Origin: Candidatus Thioglobus sp. | GTDB taxonomy: Bacteria; Pseudomonadota; Gammaproteobacteria; PS1; Pseudothioglobaceae | DNA length: 64,000 nucleotides | Reading direction: 5' to 3' | Assembly (NCBI GenBank): GCA_028352435.1 | Contig: JAOMMB010000003.1 | Span: 1 to 64,000, forward strand | In this document: one piece after another, positions 1 to 11,003 of the stretch | Position numbering within the stretch: position 1 is the stretch's first letter | How the letters are laid out: each line of letters opens with the position of its first letter | Program-made: the position numbers and the translations under genes | Notes under the pieces: model-generated | The model's database searches: none | Told to the model about the DNA's origin: nothing | The model's input: only the letters and a program-made list of their open reading frames with translations

Positions 1-219
1 AACGGTAAAGGTAACTTTGGTTACAATGCTGGTGATGAAGTTTATGGCGACATGCTTGAAATGGGTATCTTAGATCCAACTAAAGTAGTACGTGCAGCTT
101 TACAACATGCTGCAAGTATCTCTGGATTAATGATTACTACTGAAGCTATGATTACAGACATTCCTCAAGATGAAGCGCCTGCTGCACCTGATATGGGTGG
201 TATGGGTGGAATGATGTAA
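1..219 (+). CDS. groEL: Chaperonin GroEL, C-terminal part (truncated by window start)
   Basis: Frame 1 reads [53 protein letters not shown]...GGMGGMM*, the typical GroEL C-terminus with GGM tail. Confidence 0.97.
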   Translation, partial: NGKGNFGYNAGDEVYGDMLEMGILDPTKVVRAALQHAASISGLMITTEAMITDIPQDEAPAAPDMGGMGGMM

Positions 220-240
220 AACACCTTTGCTTTGGTAAGC

Positions 241-273
241 AAAAAAAAGCCCCGTTTTACGGGGCTTTTTTTT
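241..273 (+). terminator. Rho-independent terminator after groEL
   Basis: AAGCCCCGTTTTACGGGGCTTTTTTTT hairpin plus U-tract. Confidence 0.9.
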
Positions 274-313
274 GGTATGATACTGAGCAAATATAATATC
301 CAACCTATGAAAT

Positions 314-2197
314 ATGAGTAATTACGATTCATCATCCATTGAAGTTTTAACTGGCCTAGAGCCTGTTAGAAAGCGCCCAGGTATGTACACTGAAACTGAG
401 CGGCCGAATCACTTGGCTCAAGAAGTTATTGATAATAGTGTGGATGAAGCAGTTGCAGGTCATGCAAATAAAATTAACGTTGTTCTGTGCAAAGACGGCT
501 CTCTTTCTGTAGAAGATAATGGTCGAGGAATGCCAGTTGATACACATAAAGGCGAAGGCCAATCAGGTGTAGAAGTGATTTTGACTAAACTACATGCTGG
601 TGGTAAGTTTTCAAACGATTCTTACCAATTTTCTGGTGGCTTACATGGCGTGGGTATTTCAGTGGTTAATGCCCTATCTACTTTGGTTGAGATTTGGATT
701 AAGCGTGACGCTAAAGAGCATCATATTAGCTTTGCAAGCGGATCTAAGAAAACTGAGTTAGAGGTTATTGCAACAGTTGGAAAGCGAAATACAGGTACTA
801 AGGTTAAATTTACACCAGATGCTCAGTTTTTTGATACGGTTAAATTTTCAGCTTCTAAACTGCGTCATAATTTACGCTCAAAAGCTGTTTTATGTCCAGG
901 ATTAGAGGTTAATTTTTATAATGAAATTGACGATACAACTGATAAATGGATGTATCAAGAAGGTTTAAAAGATTATCTTGCAATGGCTTTAGATGGACTT
1001 GATAATCTACCAGAAAAACCTTTTGTGGTAGATTTTAGTTCAGACGAACAGCAGCTTAACTGCTCACTTGCCTGGACGCAATACAATACCAATGTTGTTG
1101 CAGAAAGCTATGTTAACCTCATCCCTACTATCAATGGTGGTACTCATGTTAATGGACTGCGCTCAGGTTTAACAGATGCACTTAAGGAGTTTTGTGAGTT
1201 TAGAGATCTAATCCCAAAAAATATTAAACTGACTCCGGATGATGTTTGGCAAAGAATTGCTTATGTACTTTCAATCAAGATTTTAGATCCTCAATTTTCA
1301 GGTCAAACTAAAGAAAGACTTTCTTCTAGAGAGTGTGCAGCTTTTGTCGCTAACGTTGTTAAAGATGCCTTTAGTTTGTGGCTTAACAAGCATACCGATG
1401 TTGCTGAACAAATCGCCCAATTAGCAATCTTAAATGCACAAACGCGCCTTAAAACTAATAAGAAAATTATTCGTAAAAAGATTGTTAGTGGCCCTGCCTT
1501 ACCTGGAAAGCTTTCTGACTGCACCAGCACCGACCTAACCCAAACTGAAGTGTTCTTAGTGGAAGGTGATTCAGCTGGTGGCTCTGCTAAACAAGCTCGA
1601 GATAAGGAGTATCAAGCTATCTTGCCGCTCAGAGGTAAAATATTAAATACTTGGGAGGTTGATTCTGATCAAGTCTTATTTAGCAATGAAATTCACGATA
1701 TTAGTGTTGCTATTGGTCTAGAGCCTAATTGCCAAGATTTGTCTAATCTTAGATATGGAAAAATCTGCATCTTAGCTGACGCCGACTCTGATGGTGCTCA
1801 TATTGCCACTCTCATTTGTACCTTGTTTGTTAAGCATTTTCCAAAATTAGTTAAAGAAGGGCATATTTATGTTGCTATGCCACCTTTATATCGTGTCGAT
1901 GCAGGTAAGCAAGTTCATTATGCTCTAGATGATGGTGAGCGCGATGCAATCATTCGTAAGATTGAACAAGAGAATAAGCGTGTCAAAATTCAAGTACAGC
2001 GTTTCAAGGGACTGGGTGAAATGAACCCATCACAACTAAGAGAGACAACCATGCTGCCTGATACCCGACGCCTTATCCAGCTAACATTAGACAATCCATT
2101 GCAAGTTGAGCAAACCATGGATATGTTACTTAGTAAAAAACGCGCCAGTGATCGTAAGAAGTGGCTAGAAGAAAAAGGCAATCTTGCTAATGTCTAA
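314..2197 (+). CDS. parE: DNA topoisomerase IV subunit B
   Basis: GHKL ATPase N-terminus ([37 protein letters not shown]) and TOPRIM motif ([14 protein letters not shown]); length fits ParE. Confidence 0.95.
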   Translation: MSNYDSSSIEVLTGLEPVRKRPGMYTETERPNHLAQEVIDNSVDEAVAGHANKINVVLCKDGSLSVEDNGRGMPVDTHKGEGQSGVEVILTKLHAGGKFSNDSYQFSGGLHGVGISVVNALSTLVEIWIKRDAKEHHISFASGSKKTELEVIATVGKRNTGTKVKFTPDAQFFDTVKFSASKLRHNLRSKAVLCPGLEVNFYNEIDDTTDKWMYQEGLKDYLAMALDGLDNLPEKPFVVDFSSDEQQLNCSLAWTQYNTNVVAESYVNLIPTINGGTHVNGLRSGLTDALKEFCEFRDLIPKNIKLTPDDVWQRIAYVLSIKILDPQFSGQTKERLSSRECAAFVANVVKDAFSLWLNKHTDVAEQIAQLAILNAQTRLKTNKKIIRKKIVSGPALPGKLSDCTSTDLTQTEVFLVEGDSAGGSAKQARDKEYQAILPLRGKILNTWEVDSDQVLFSNEIHDISVAIGLEPNCQDLSNLRYGKICILADADSDGAHIATLICTLFVKHFPKLVKEGHIYVAMPPLYRVDAGKQVHYALDDGERDAIIRKIEQENKRVKIQVQRFKGLGEMNPSQLRETTMLPDTRRLIQLTLDNPLQVEQTMDMLLSKKRASDRKKWLEEKGNLANV

Positions 2198-2876
2198 TAC
2201 CAAAAAAAAAGCTGTCATACTTTTATCTGGTGGGCTTGACTCTACCACGACACTTGCTATTGCAAAATCCCAAGACTATAACTGCTTCGCACTAAGCTTT
2301 GATTATGGTCAAAAACAAAAATCAGAATTAGATGCTGCTGCTAAAGTAGCTAAAGAATTTAACGCATCAGAACATCGAGTTATGAAGATATCTTTATCGG
2401 ATATTGGCGGTTCCGCTTTAACAGATGAAAATATTGATGTACCTGATTTTGTAGAAAGCGATGAAATACCGATTACTTATGTACCAGCAAGAAATACTAT
2501 TTTTTTATCGTATGCACTAGCTTGGGCTGAAGTAATTGATTGTCAAAATATCTTCATTGGTGTTAATGCGTTAGACTATTCTGGCTATCCAGATTGTAGA
2601 CAAGAATACATTGATGCTTTTGAAACCATGGCAAACCTTGCTACCAAACAAGGTGTTGATGGACAAAAAATTACCATACAAACCCCTTTAATAAATCTTA
2701 ACAAAGCTCAAATTATCCAACAAGGAATAGCATTAGGCATCGATTATGCTAAAACCACAACTTGTTATCAAGCTAACGAAAAAGGGGAAGCTTGCGGGGT
2801 TTGCGACGCTTGTGAATATCGAAAACTAGGCTTTCAAGAAGCAAAAATAGCAGATCCAACTCGCTATCAAACCTAA
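2190..2876 (+). CDS. queC: 7-cyano-7-deazaguanine synthase
   Basis: [10 protein letters not shown]-loop motif, C-terminal Cys cluster [20 protein letters not shown]; overlaps parE 3' end. Confidence 0.95.
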   Translation: MSNTKKKAVILLSGGLDSTTTLAIAKSQDYNCFALSFDYGQKQKSELDAAAKVAKEFNASEHRVMKISLSDIGGSALTDENIDVPDFVESDEIPITYVPARNTIFLSYALAWAEVIDCQNIFIGVNALDYSGYPDCRQEYIDAFETMANLATKQGVDGQKITIQTPLINLNKAQIIQQGIALGIDYAKTTTCYQANEKGEACGVCDACEYRKLGFQEAKIADPTRYQT

Positions 2877-2961
2877 TTCATTTTTTTTGCAATTTAGACT
2901 TGATTTAAGGTCAATAATCGATAAAATAATAACTTTATTAAACCAAAGCAGGGAATTACAA

Positions 2962-3189
2962 ATGAGCATCGAGGAAAGAGTTAAAAAAGTTGTATCTGAA
3001 CAATTAGACGTAAGTGGTGATATTGATAATAATGCTTCATTTATAGACGATTTAGGTGCAGACTCTCTAGATACTGTTGAATTAGTAATGTCTCTTGAAG
3101 AAGAGTTTGATTGTGAAATTCCTGACGATCAAGCAGAAAACATAACAACGGTTCAACAAGCAATTGACTACGTTAACAACAATTTGTAA
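2962..3189 (+). CDS. acpP: Acyl carrier protein
   Basis: [17 protein letters not shown]...[21 protein letters not shown] with the DSL motif; ATG at 2962 rather than the longer ORF start. Confidence 0.96.
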   Translation: MSIEERVKKVVSEQLDVSGDIDNNASFIDDLGADSLDTVELVMSLEEEFDCEIPDDQAENITTVQQAIDYVNNNL

Positions 3190-3268
3190 TTTCCGTTTAG
3201 CTTGCTAAACACCAAGGCGCTTTCTTCTTAGAATTAAGCGCCTTTTTTATTTTTAAAAAAGTCATATT

Positions 3269-4507
3269 ATGAACAAAAGAAGAGTTGTAATTACTGGTAT
3301 GGGTATTGTGTCTCCTGTTGGAAATACAGTTGAAGAATCTTGGAAAAATATTTTGGCAGGAAAATCTGGTATCACCTCTTTGACCACTATTGATACCGAA
3401 GGTCAGTCAGTTAAATTTGCTGGCTCTGTTAAGAATTTTGAAATCTCTGACTATCTAACGCCTAAAGAAGCCAAAAAAATGGATACTTTTATTCATTATG
3501 GCATGGCTGCTGGTATTCAGGCTTTTGAAGATTGCGGCATTGAAGTTACAGAAGAAAATTCTGAACGTATTGGTGTTGCTATTGGCGCTGGTATTGGTGG
3601 CTTAAGCACTATTGAAAAAACTGCTGACCTCTTCAGAGAAAAAGGTGCTAGACGTATTTCTCCTTTCTTTGTTCCCTCTTCTATCATCAATATGATCTCT
3701 GGTAACCTATCTATTAAATATGGCCTTAAAGGACCAAATTTTGCGATTGTTACCGCTTGCACAACAGGCACACATAATATCGGAGATGCATCGCGTTTAA
3801 TCGAATATGGTGACGCTGATGTAATGATCGCTGGTGGCGCTGAAATGTCAACTACCAATTGTGGTATAGGTGGTTTTGCAGCGGCACGTGCACTTTCAAC
3901 TCGCAATGACGATCCAGCAACCGCCTCTCGCCCTTGGGACAAAGATCGTGATGGATTTGTTCTGGGTGATGGCGCAGGTGTTGTGGTTCTTGAAGAGTAT
4001 GAACATGCTAAAGCACGTGGTGCCAAAATTTATGCTGAGGTTACAGGTTACGGCATGAGTGGTGATGCTTATCATATGACTCTACCTTCAAAAGGTGGCG
4101 AAGGCGCGGCGCGCTGCATGAAAAATGCCATGAGAAATGCAGGTGTTAATGTTGATGAAATTGATTACATCAATGCTCACGGTACCTCAACGCCTGCTGG
4201 AGATCAAGCAGAAACAGATGCAGCTAAGTTAGCTTTGGGTGATCATGCTTATAATTTAGTCATGAGCTCTACCAAATCCATGACTGGACACTTACTCGGA
4301 GCAGCGGGTGGTATTGAAGCCATTTTTACAGCTCTGGCCATTCAAGATCAAGTTGTCCCACCAACCATTAACATCTTTAACCAAGATGAAAATTGTGACC
4401 TAGATTATTGTGCCAATGAGGCAAGACAAATGCCAATTAAGCATGCTATTTCCAACTCCTTTGGATTTGGTGGCACTAACGGCAGCATCTTACTTTCAAA
4501 AATATAA
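3269..4507 (+). CDS. fabF: Beta-ketoacyl-ACP synthase II
   Basis: [16 protein letters not shown] start, [13 protein letters not shown] active site, HGTSTPAGD and GHLLGAAGG motifs; follows acpP. Confidence 0.96.
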   Translation: MNKRRVVITGMGIVSPVGNTVEESWKNILAGKSGITSLTTIDTEGQSVKFAGSVKNFEISDYLTPKEAKKMDTFIHYGMAAGIQAFEDCGIEVTEENSERIGVAIGAGIGGLSTIEKTADLFREKGARRISPFFVPSSIINMISGNLSIKYGLKGPNFAIVTACTTGTHNIGDASRLIEYGDADVMIAGGAEMSTTNCGIGGFAAARALSTRNDDPATASRPWDKDRDGFVLGDGAGVVVLEEYEHAKARGAKIYAEVTGYGMSGDAYHMTLPSKGGEGAARCMKNAMRNAGVNVDEIDYINAHGTSTPAGDQAETDAAKLALGDHAYNLVMSSTKSMTGHLLGAAGGIEAIFTALAIQDQVVPPTINIFNQDENCDLDYCANEARQMPIKHAISNSFGFGGTNGSILLSKI

Positions 4508-4541
4508 AAAAATGCCCAACATCTAGTTGGGCATTTTTATT
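4508..4541 (+). terminator. Rho-independent terminator after fabF
   Basis: AAATGCCCAAC-ATCTA-GTTGGGCATTTTTATT. Confidence 0.9.
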
Positions 4542-4556
4542 AACAGACTTTAAAGA

Positions 4557-4772
4557 TTACTTTTCAACTGAAAGATCAACACCTTTAATTTGATCTGCAT
4601 CAGCAATCAATTCTTTAATAAACTCATAAATAGCCGTTATTCCGTTTTGAACACTGCTCAATGCTGTTTCTTTATTAACAACAAGCGCCCAACTTTCTGA
4701 GGTAGCGACAAACTGAACTGCACCACCAATTAATGCCAAAATAATAATAACGCTTATAATAAACTTAATCAT
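4557..4772 (-). CDS. Hypothetical small protein with N-terminal hydrophobic segment
   Basis: 71-aa ORF, MIKFIISVIIILALIGGAVQF hydrophobic N-terminus; in an intergenic slot not explained otherwise. Confidence 0.6.
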   Translation of the reverse strand: MIKFIISVIIILALIGGAVQFVATSESWALVVNKETALSSVQNGITAIYEFIKELIADADQIKGVDLSVEK

Positions 4773-4807
4773 TGCCTACTCCTAAAATTAAATAAAAAAC
4801 ATTGTAC

Positions 4808-6727
4808 CTAAGTCGCAATGCCATTTGACTGTAACAGAGCATTAATCTCTGGTTTTTTACCTCTAAAAGCTTTATAACTAACCATAAAGTCCTGACTTCC
4901 ACCCTTCTCTAAGATATTATGCAAGAAATCAAGCGATGCTCGAGAGCCGATACCGCCATTCTCCTGCACATAATAATAGGCATCTGCTGCTAAAACCTCA
5001 GCCCATTTATAGCTAAAGTAACCCGCTGCATAGCCTCCAGAAAAAATATGCCCAAAGGTGTTTAAAAATCTATTTGCATCAATGGCTGGAATAATCGCTG
5101 TTTGCTCACGCACCTCTGTCAATACTTCATAAGTATCCTTTACGCCAAGATGTGCTTTTAAATCCCATAGTGAGAACTCACATTGGCGCAACATACCCAT
5201 AGCAGATTGGAAATTTTTAGAATCAATCAACTTGCTGTATAGCTCATCAGGTAAAGGTTTTTTCGTGTCAATATGCTCAGACATTTGCTTGATTACATCT
5301 CTTTCATAGCAAAAGAATTCCATATACTGGCTAGGTAATTCAACCCCATCCCAAGGAACGCCAGAAATACCTGCTGCACAAGGGTATTCAACCTTGGTTA
5401 ATACATGATGAAGTGCATGGCCAAACTCATGAAAGATGGTCACTATTTCATCAAATTCAAATAATGCTGGCTTGCCTTTACTTGGCGAATTAAGATTACA
5501 CACTACAAATGCAATCGGCTTATCGGCTTTTGTCAATGGTTGATAATCTGCCATCCATGCGCCACCGCGCTTATCTTCTCTGGCATATAAATCTAAATAG
5601 ATCTTACCAATTAATTGATCTTGTTTTTTTATTTCTAATACTTGCACATCTGAATGATAAGTCGGCTCATTGACTGGCGTAACGCTCACTTGATACAAAC
5701 GTTCAATCGTTAAAAACAAACCCTCTAGCACCTTTTTCTCTGGAAAATACGGCGTAAGATCTGACTTCTTAAAGCCAAACTTTTTTTCTTTTAATTGCTC
5801 ACTATAAAAACCTAAATCCCAAGGTTGTAGCTCAATTCCTGCAAATTTAGTGAGCTCATCAAGTTCACCTTGCGCTTGTGGCTTTGAGCATTTAACCAAA
5901 TTCATTAAAAAATCAATAATCTGTTCAACACTTTCCACCATTTTTGATTCAATAGAAAGTTGTGCATAATTCTCAAATCCTAAGATACTCGCCATTTCCT
6001 GTCTTAGCATCAGGATTTCATCCATAACGGACTTATTATCATAATCACATGATGTAATGCCCAATTCAGAAGCGCGAGACACGTAAGCCCTATAAACCTC
6101 TTCTCGCAACTCACGATTATCAAGATAAGTCATTACATCCATATACACAGGAACTTGTAAATTTAGCTCATAACCCTCATCAGTTTGAATTTTGGCCAGT
6201 TCAACCTCTGAATAACCTTTTAACATATCTAAAGTAACCGTCTTTTTCCATTCATTGGTAGACTTTAATACATGCTTTGAAAAAGTATTGCTAAGAATAC
6301 TTAAGCGTTCTTTAATGGCTTTAAATCGATCAGATGCCTCCCCTTCTAAACCCACACCAGATAGCTCAAACCCATCAATAGCTTCTTGCAAAATATACTG
6401 CTGTTGTTTATTTAGGTTTGTATTCTTAAGATTTTTGCAAGCCGCATACAGTGCTTTATTGCTAGAAATATCTGAATAAAAATTAGTAATAATTGGCAAA
6501 GTTTGCTCATACTGCTCATTAAACTCATCCGTAAACATAACAGCATTTAAATGAGAATTAACACTGGTTAGCCTGCCTAGTTCACACTCAAAATCATCTG
6601 TAGCAGTGATAACGCTATCCCAATCAACACCCTTCTCGGCTTGTGCAACAACCTTAAAACCTTTTTTAGAAAGACTTTCAATAGATTGCACAATATTTGT
6701 AGGTTTGAAATTTGGTATGAGATTCAT
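4808..6727 (-). CDS. prlC: Oligopeptidase A (M3 family metallopeptidase)
   Basis: HEFGHALHHVLT zinc motif, PrlC-like C-terminus (GYAAGYFSYKWAEVLAADAY); likely start MNLIPNFKP at 6727. Confidence 0.93.
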   Translation of the reverse strand: MNLIPNFKPTNIVQSIESLSKKGFKVVAQAEKGVDWDSVITATDDFECELGRLTSVNSHLNAVMFTDEFNEQYEQTLPIITNFYSDISSNKALYAACKNLKNTNLNKQQQYILQEAIDGFELSGVGLEGEASDRFKAIKERLSILSNTFSKHVLKSTNEWKKTVTLDMLKGYSEVELAKIQTDEGYELNLQVPVYMDVMTYLDNRELREEVYRAYVSRASELGITSCDYDNKSVMDEILMLRQEMASILGFENYAQLSIESKMVESVEQIIDFLMNLVKCSKPQAQGELDELTKFAGIELQPWDLGFYSEQLKEKKFGFKKSDLTPYFPEKKVLEGLFLTIERLYQVSVTPVNEPTYHSDVQVLEIKKQDQLIGKIYLDLYAREDKRGGAWMADYQPLTKADKPIAFVVCNLNSPSKGKPALFEFDEIVTIFHEFGHALHHVLTKVEYPCAAGISGVPWDGVELPSQYMEFFCYERDVIKQMSEHIDTKKPLPDELYSKLIDSKNFQSAMGMLRQCEFSLWDLKAHLGVKDTYEVLTEVREQTAIIPAIDANRFLNTFGHIFSGGYAAGYFSYKWAEVLAADAYYYVQENGGIGSRASLDFLHNILEKGGSQDFMVSYKAFRGKKPEINALLQSNGIAT

Positions 6728-6842
6728 AATGCTAATTGGTTGCTTTTTTTTTAAAAAAGTTTCGTTTGATAGAAAAATATAATTGAATTGACACAAGCTA
6801 TACGATAATATTTTGTATACAAAGCCTAGCAAGTAGTTAATT

Positions 6843-6930
6843 TGGTGGAGAGTGTGGAATTCGAATCCACGGTTCCGTGAGGAACACTACCTTTCCAAGG
6901 TAGCAAAATAAACCACTCTGACAACTCTCC
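6843..6930 (-). tRNA. tRNA-Ser (anticodon GGA), CCA encoded
   Basis: GGAGAGTTGTCAGAGTGG...CTTGGAAAG...variable arm GTGTTCCTCACGGAAC...GGATTCGAATTCC...ACTCTCCACCA; 88 nt class II tRNA. Confidence 0.95.
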
Positions 6931-7077
6931 GAAGAACATTATTTTACGTTAATATTATCGAAAAACTACCCGTTTAAACAATTTCCAAAAAAAAATTTAC
7001 ATCCAAACCCCCTTTCTGGTTACTTCACTAAATAAGAATTTATACCCTTTGGATAGAAAAGCAATAAAGGATAAAGA

Positions 7078-7195
7078 TTACAAGTATTTTTTTATTCTAT
7101 GAGGCAGGTTGAAAAAAATTTGATTGAGCATAGCAACTACTATGTGATTGAAAAAATTTTACAATCTAACAAAATAGAATCGCAAAAGACGGAGT
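7078..7195 (-). repeat. Copy A of dispersed ~118-bp 3'-end repeat (downstream of metG)
   Basis: Shares TTTTGTTAGATT and CTGCCT boxes, plus a hairpin core, with copies at 10886-11003 and 58097-58214. Confidence 0.85.
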
Positions 7196-7197
7196 AA

Positions 7198-9198
7198 TCA
7201 GCTGATTTTCATGCCTGGTGTGGCACCAGAATCTGGCGATAAAATGTGTAATGATTTGCCATCACCCGCTGCTAAAACCATGCCTTCAGACATGCCGAAT
7301 TTCATTTTTCTTGGTGTGAGATTTGCTACCATTACCGTGAAACGACCCTCTAAATCTTCAGGTGCGTAATGCGCCTTAATGCCTGCAAAGACATTGCGTG
7401 TTTTTTCTTCACCAATATCTAGTGTGAGTTGTAATAATTTATCAGCGCCTTCAACATGCTGAGCTTTAACAATTTTAGCAATGCGTAAATCTATTTTAGT
7501 AAAATCATCAATTTGAATCATATCATCACCCTCTTTTTCTTCATCTTTTTTTACGCTGGTTTGTTTTGAAGCTGCAATCACTTGCTCAATTTGCTCATCT
7601 TCGATGCGCGACATAAGAGGCTTAAACCTATTGATTTTGTGCTTAGTTAGTGGATGCTTAATATCTGCCCAATTAAACGCTTCAATATTTAAAAACTCTT
7701 CAGCTTGATTGGCCATATCAGGCAACACTGGCTTTAAATATGTCATTAGCACTCTGAATAAGTTTAGTGCAAGCGAAGTTACATCATGAACCTGCGCCTC
7801 TTTCCCCTCTTCTTTGATCAATTGCCAAGGCTTATGCTCGTCAATATATTGATTGGCCTTATCAGCCAGTTTCATAATTTCGCGCATGGCTTGATTGTAA
7901 TTGCGCGCTTCATATAACTTAGCAATAACGTCACCTTGGGCAACGAACTCATTGTAAAGCTCTGGCTCGATAGAATAAGCAGATAGTGTCTTGTCAAACT
8001 TTTTGACTAAAAATCCTGCTGAGCGCGAAGCGATATTGACTACTTTACCGACTAAATCAGAATTTACACGTTGCTTAAAGTCTTGAAGATTAAGATCAAT
8101 ATCATCAATTTTAGCTGAAAGCTTATAAGCATAATAATAACGCAAACACTCAGGATTAAGGCTTTCTAAATAAGTTCTTGCTTGAATAAATGTGCCACGA
8201 GACTTGCTCATCTTCTGGCCATTAACCGTTAAAAATCCATGTGCATAAATAGCAGTAGGCGTGCGGTAGTTAGCACCCATTAGCATTGCAGGCCAAAATA
8301 ACGCATGGAAATATACAATGTCTTTTCCAATAAAGTGATACAACTCAGTTTTAGAGTCTTTATCAAAGTATTCGTTAAAGTCTAAACCATGGATATCGCA
8401 CAATTTTTTAAAACTTGCCATGTAGCCGATTGGTGCATCAAGCCATACATAGAAGTACTTATTCTCTACACCAGGAATTTGAAAGCCAAAATACGGTGCA
8501 TCACGAGAAATATCCCATTGCTGCAGTCCTTGCTCGAACCACTCTGCAAGTTTATTACTTACTTCTGTTTGTAAGTGCCCTGCTTCCGTCCACTGCTTTA
8601 GCTGAGTTTCAAACTGAGGCAGGTCAAAGAAATAATGCTCTGAATCTTTAGTAATTGGTGTAGCGCCTGAAACAGCTGATCTTGCATTAATCAGCTCTGT
8701 TGGTGCATAGGTTGCACCACAAGACTCGCAATTATCGCCATACTGGTCTTTTACGCCACACTTAGGGCATTCGCCACGAATAAAACGATCCGGTAAGAAC
8801 ATTTTTTTCTCAGGATCAAATGCTTGAGAAATAGTGCGCATTTTAATAAATCCACTATCATTTAGTTTATTATAAATACCAGAAGAGATTTCTTTATTTT
8901 CTGGACTGTGCGTAGAGTGATATTGGCTAAATCCAATAGAAAATTCTTTAAAATCTGCCTGATGACGCTCACTCACACCCTTGATTAGCTCTTCAGGAGT
9001 AATGCCTAGCTCGTTTGCTTTAAGCATGATTGGCGTACCATGGGCATCATCTGCACAGACGTAATGACATTCATGGCCCATCATCTTTTGAAAGCGCACC
9101 CAAATATCAGTTTGAATATATTCAAGTAAATGACCAAGATGGATTTCACCATTGGCATAAGGCAGTGCAGAGGTAACTAAAATTTTTCTTGAATTCAT
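7198..9198 (-). CDS. metG: Methionyl-tRNA synthetase
   Basis: [24 protein letters not shown] motif, Zn-binding [20 protein letters not shown]-terminal tRNA-binding domain. Confidence 0.97.
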   Translation of the reverse strand: MNSRKILVTSALPYANGEIHLGHLLEYIQTDIWVRFQKMMGHECHYVCADDAHGTPIMLKANELGITPEELIKGVSERHQADFKEFSIGFSQYHSTHSPENKEISSGIYNKLNDSGFIKMRTISQAFDPEKKMFLPDRFIRGECPKCGVKDQYGDNCESCGATYAPTELINARSAVSGATPITKDSEHYFFDLPQFETQLKQWTEAGHLQTEVSNKLAEWFEQGLQQWDISRDAPYFGFQIPGVENKYFYVWLDAPIGYMASFKKLCDIHGLDFNEYFDKDSKTELYHFIGKDIVYFHALFWPAMLMGANYRTPTAIYAHGFLTVNGQKMSKSRGTFIQARTYLESLNPECLRYYYAYKLSAKIDDIDLNLQDFKQRVNSDLVGKVVNIASRSAGFLVKKFDKTLSAYSIEPELYNEFVAQGDVIAKLYEARNYNQAMREIMKLADKANQYIDEHKPWQLIKEEGKEAQVHDVTSLALNLFRVLMTYLKPVLPDMANQAEEFLNIEAFNWADIKHPLTKHKINRFKPLMSRIEDEQIEQVIAASKQTSVKKDEEKEGDDMIQIDDFTKIDLRIAKIVKAQHVEGADKLLQLTLDIGEEKTRNVFAGIKAHYAPEDLEGRFTVMVANLTPRKMKFGMSEGMVLAAGDGKSLHILSPDSGATPGMKIS

Positions 9199-9281
9199 AA
9201 GATAAGCTTATTAATATTAAGGTTGTGTGATATCGTTAATACGATAAAATAGCATCATTTTACTTAATCAGGCGCACCAAT

Positions 9282-10364
9282 ATGGCAGATTTAACCATTG
9301 ATAACATTAATAGCATTTTAAGCAGTGTTGTTGACAAATATACCGAGCAAGACATTGTCTCTTCGAATGCAATTAACAACATCAATATTGATGGTAATAA
9401 AGTTGAAATCACGGTTGAACTAAACTACCCAGCTAAAGGCTATCATGATGAGCTAAGCAAGCAAATTATAGATGTTTTAGCTGAAAATGGTATTAACAAT
9501 GTTAGTGTTACTGTTGACACTAAAATCGTTAAGTACTCAACGCAAAAAGGCGTTGCAATTCTTTCAGAGGTCAAAAACATTATTGCTGTTGCTTCGGGCA
9601 AGGGTGGTGTTGGTAAATCTACAACTTCCATTAACCTGGCATTAGCATTACAAGCAGAAGGTGCAAAAGTTGCTATTTTAGATGCTGATATTTACGGCCC
9701 ATCACAACCAAGAATGTTAGGCGTTAGTAAGCTAAAGCCAGATACATCTGCTGAAGGTAAGTTATTGCCAATTCTAGGTCATGGCATGCAGAGTATGTCG
9801 ATTGGTTATTTAGTTGATGAAGACAATCCAATGATTTGGCGTGGCCCTATGGTTACTCAAGCGTTAGAGCAAATGCTACGTGATACATTATGGCGCGGTG
9901 TTGATTATATGATTATTGACTTACCACCAGGTACCGGTGACACGCAGTTAACCCTGTCGCAAAAAATCCCTGTTAGTGGCTCTGTCATTGTTACAACACC
10001 TCAAGATATTGCCTTGTTAGATGCTAGAAAAGGCTTAAAAATGTTTGAAAAAGTTAACATTCCAATTCTAGGTATTGTTGAGAACATGTCACTACACATT
10101 TGCTCTAAGTGTGGCCATGAAGAAGCTATATTTGGAACTGGTGGTGGTGAATTAATGGCCAAAGAAGCAGATGTAAACTTCTTAGGCGCACTACCATTAG
10201 AGATGGATATTAGAACCGATGTGGACGAAGGCACGCCAACAGTTGCTAAAGACCCAGATGGTAGGATTGCTGAAATCTACAAAGAGATTGCTAGAAAAGT
10301 AAGTGCTAAGCTAACTCAGCAAAATCGTGCCATGAGTTCATTCCCAAGTATCACTATTGAATAA
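9282..10364 (+). CDS. apbC: Iron-sulfur cluster carrier ATPase Mrp/ApbC
   Basis: GKGGVGKSTTSINLALAL Walker A, MSLHICSKCGHEE CxxC motif. Confidence 0.95.
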   Translation: MADLTIDNINSILSSVVDKYTEQDIVSSNAINNINIDGNKVEITVELNYPAKGYHDELSKQIIDVLAENGINNVSVTVDTKIVKYSTQKGVAILSEVKNIIAVASGKGGVGKSTTSINLALALQAEGAKVAILDADIYGPSQPRMLGVSKLKPDTSAEGKLLPILGHGMQSMSIGYLVDEDNPMIWRGPMVTQALEQMLRDTLWRGVDYMIIDLPPGTGDTQLTLSQKIPVSGSVIVTTPQDIALLDARKGLKMFEKVNIPILGIVENMSLHICSKCGHEEAIFGTGGGELMAKEADVNFLGALPLEMDIRTDVDEGTPTVAKDPDGRIAEIYKEIARKVSAKLTQQNRAMSSFPSITIE

Positions 10365-10370
10365 TACTTC

Positions 10371-10404
10371 TTTAAGCTGTTTATAGTCTTGTAAACAGCT
10401 TAAA
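10371..10404 (+). other. Perfect 13-bp inverted repeat without U-tract after apbC
   Basis: TTTAAGCTGTTTA-tagtcttg-TAAACAGCTTAAA. Confidence 0.8.
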
Positions 10405-10419
10405 AAGCCATTAAACTAT

Positions 10420-10443
10420 AAAGCCTTAATCAGGCTTTTTTTT
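10420..10443 (+). terminator. Rho-independent terminator-like hairpin ending 3 nt before the next ATG
   Basis: AAGCCT-TAATC-AGGCTTTTTTTTT. Confidence 0.8.
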
Positions 10444-10446
10444 CGT

Positions 10447-10869
10447 ATGGACTATTTTCAACAATTTAAAGGTCGTTTTATTGGCATTATGCAATTAGAT
10501 GACTGTGACACATTACTACAAACACTTGTTAATAATCCAGATGACTGGTTTTTTTACGACACACTAAAATCAATGCCAAGCACAGCTCTTGATGCTAGCG
10601 AGTTTGTTGATAGCATTAAACAAATAAAATCTATTGTAAATGATGAGCATGATGAGCGCTATTGCGGAATTGTGTATGCAGATGATTTAAAAAATCCAAC
10701 TTTTATTAAAATATTTCATCCCAAAAATTTAGGAAAAAGCTGTGGTAGTAGCGAGAATCCTCCAATACCACAGTGGCTTATTTCTAAAGAAAAGCCAATG
10801 GATGTTGTTGCTGAATTTGGCGTACAAGAAGTACCTGAAGGATTTGCCTCTAAATATCTAAAGTTTTAA
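10447..10869 (+). CDS. Hypothetical protein (140 aa)
   Basis: Long ORF in an otherwise unoccupied interval; no recognised domain. Confidence 0.65.
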   Translation: MDYFQQFKGRFIGIMQLDDCDTLLQTLVNNPDDWFFYDTLKSMPSTALDASEFVDSIKQIKSIVNDEHDERYCGIVYADDLKNPTFIKIFHPKNLGKSCGSSENPPIPQWLISKEKPMDVVAEFGVQEVPEGFASKYLKF

Positions 10870-10885
10870 AAAAACACAATTCTAA

Positions 10886-11003
10886 ATAAAGAGTTTTTTT
10901 TATTTTATAAGGCAGATTTGTTTTTAAGTGAAAGAGTGTAGTAATATCTACACGACTTAAAGAAAAAATAAATCTAACAAAATAAAATGAGAAAAGTCAA
11001 AGC
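10886..11003 (-). repeat. Copy B of dispersed ~118-bp 3'-end repeat (downstream of fdx)
   Basis: TTTTGTTAGATT and CTGCCT boxes identical to copies A and C; hairpin core GTGTAG/CTACAC. Confidence 0.8.

Noticed and set aside
3517-4026. 169-aa antisense ORF inside fabF
   Set aside because: Composition is the mirror of the fabF codons; no recognisable domain or start context
5548-8940. Short matches to the 3'-end element boxes (e.g. AATCTGCC) inside prlC and metG
   Set aside because: Isolated 8-10 nt matches in coding sequence without the rest of the element
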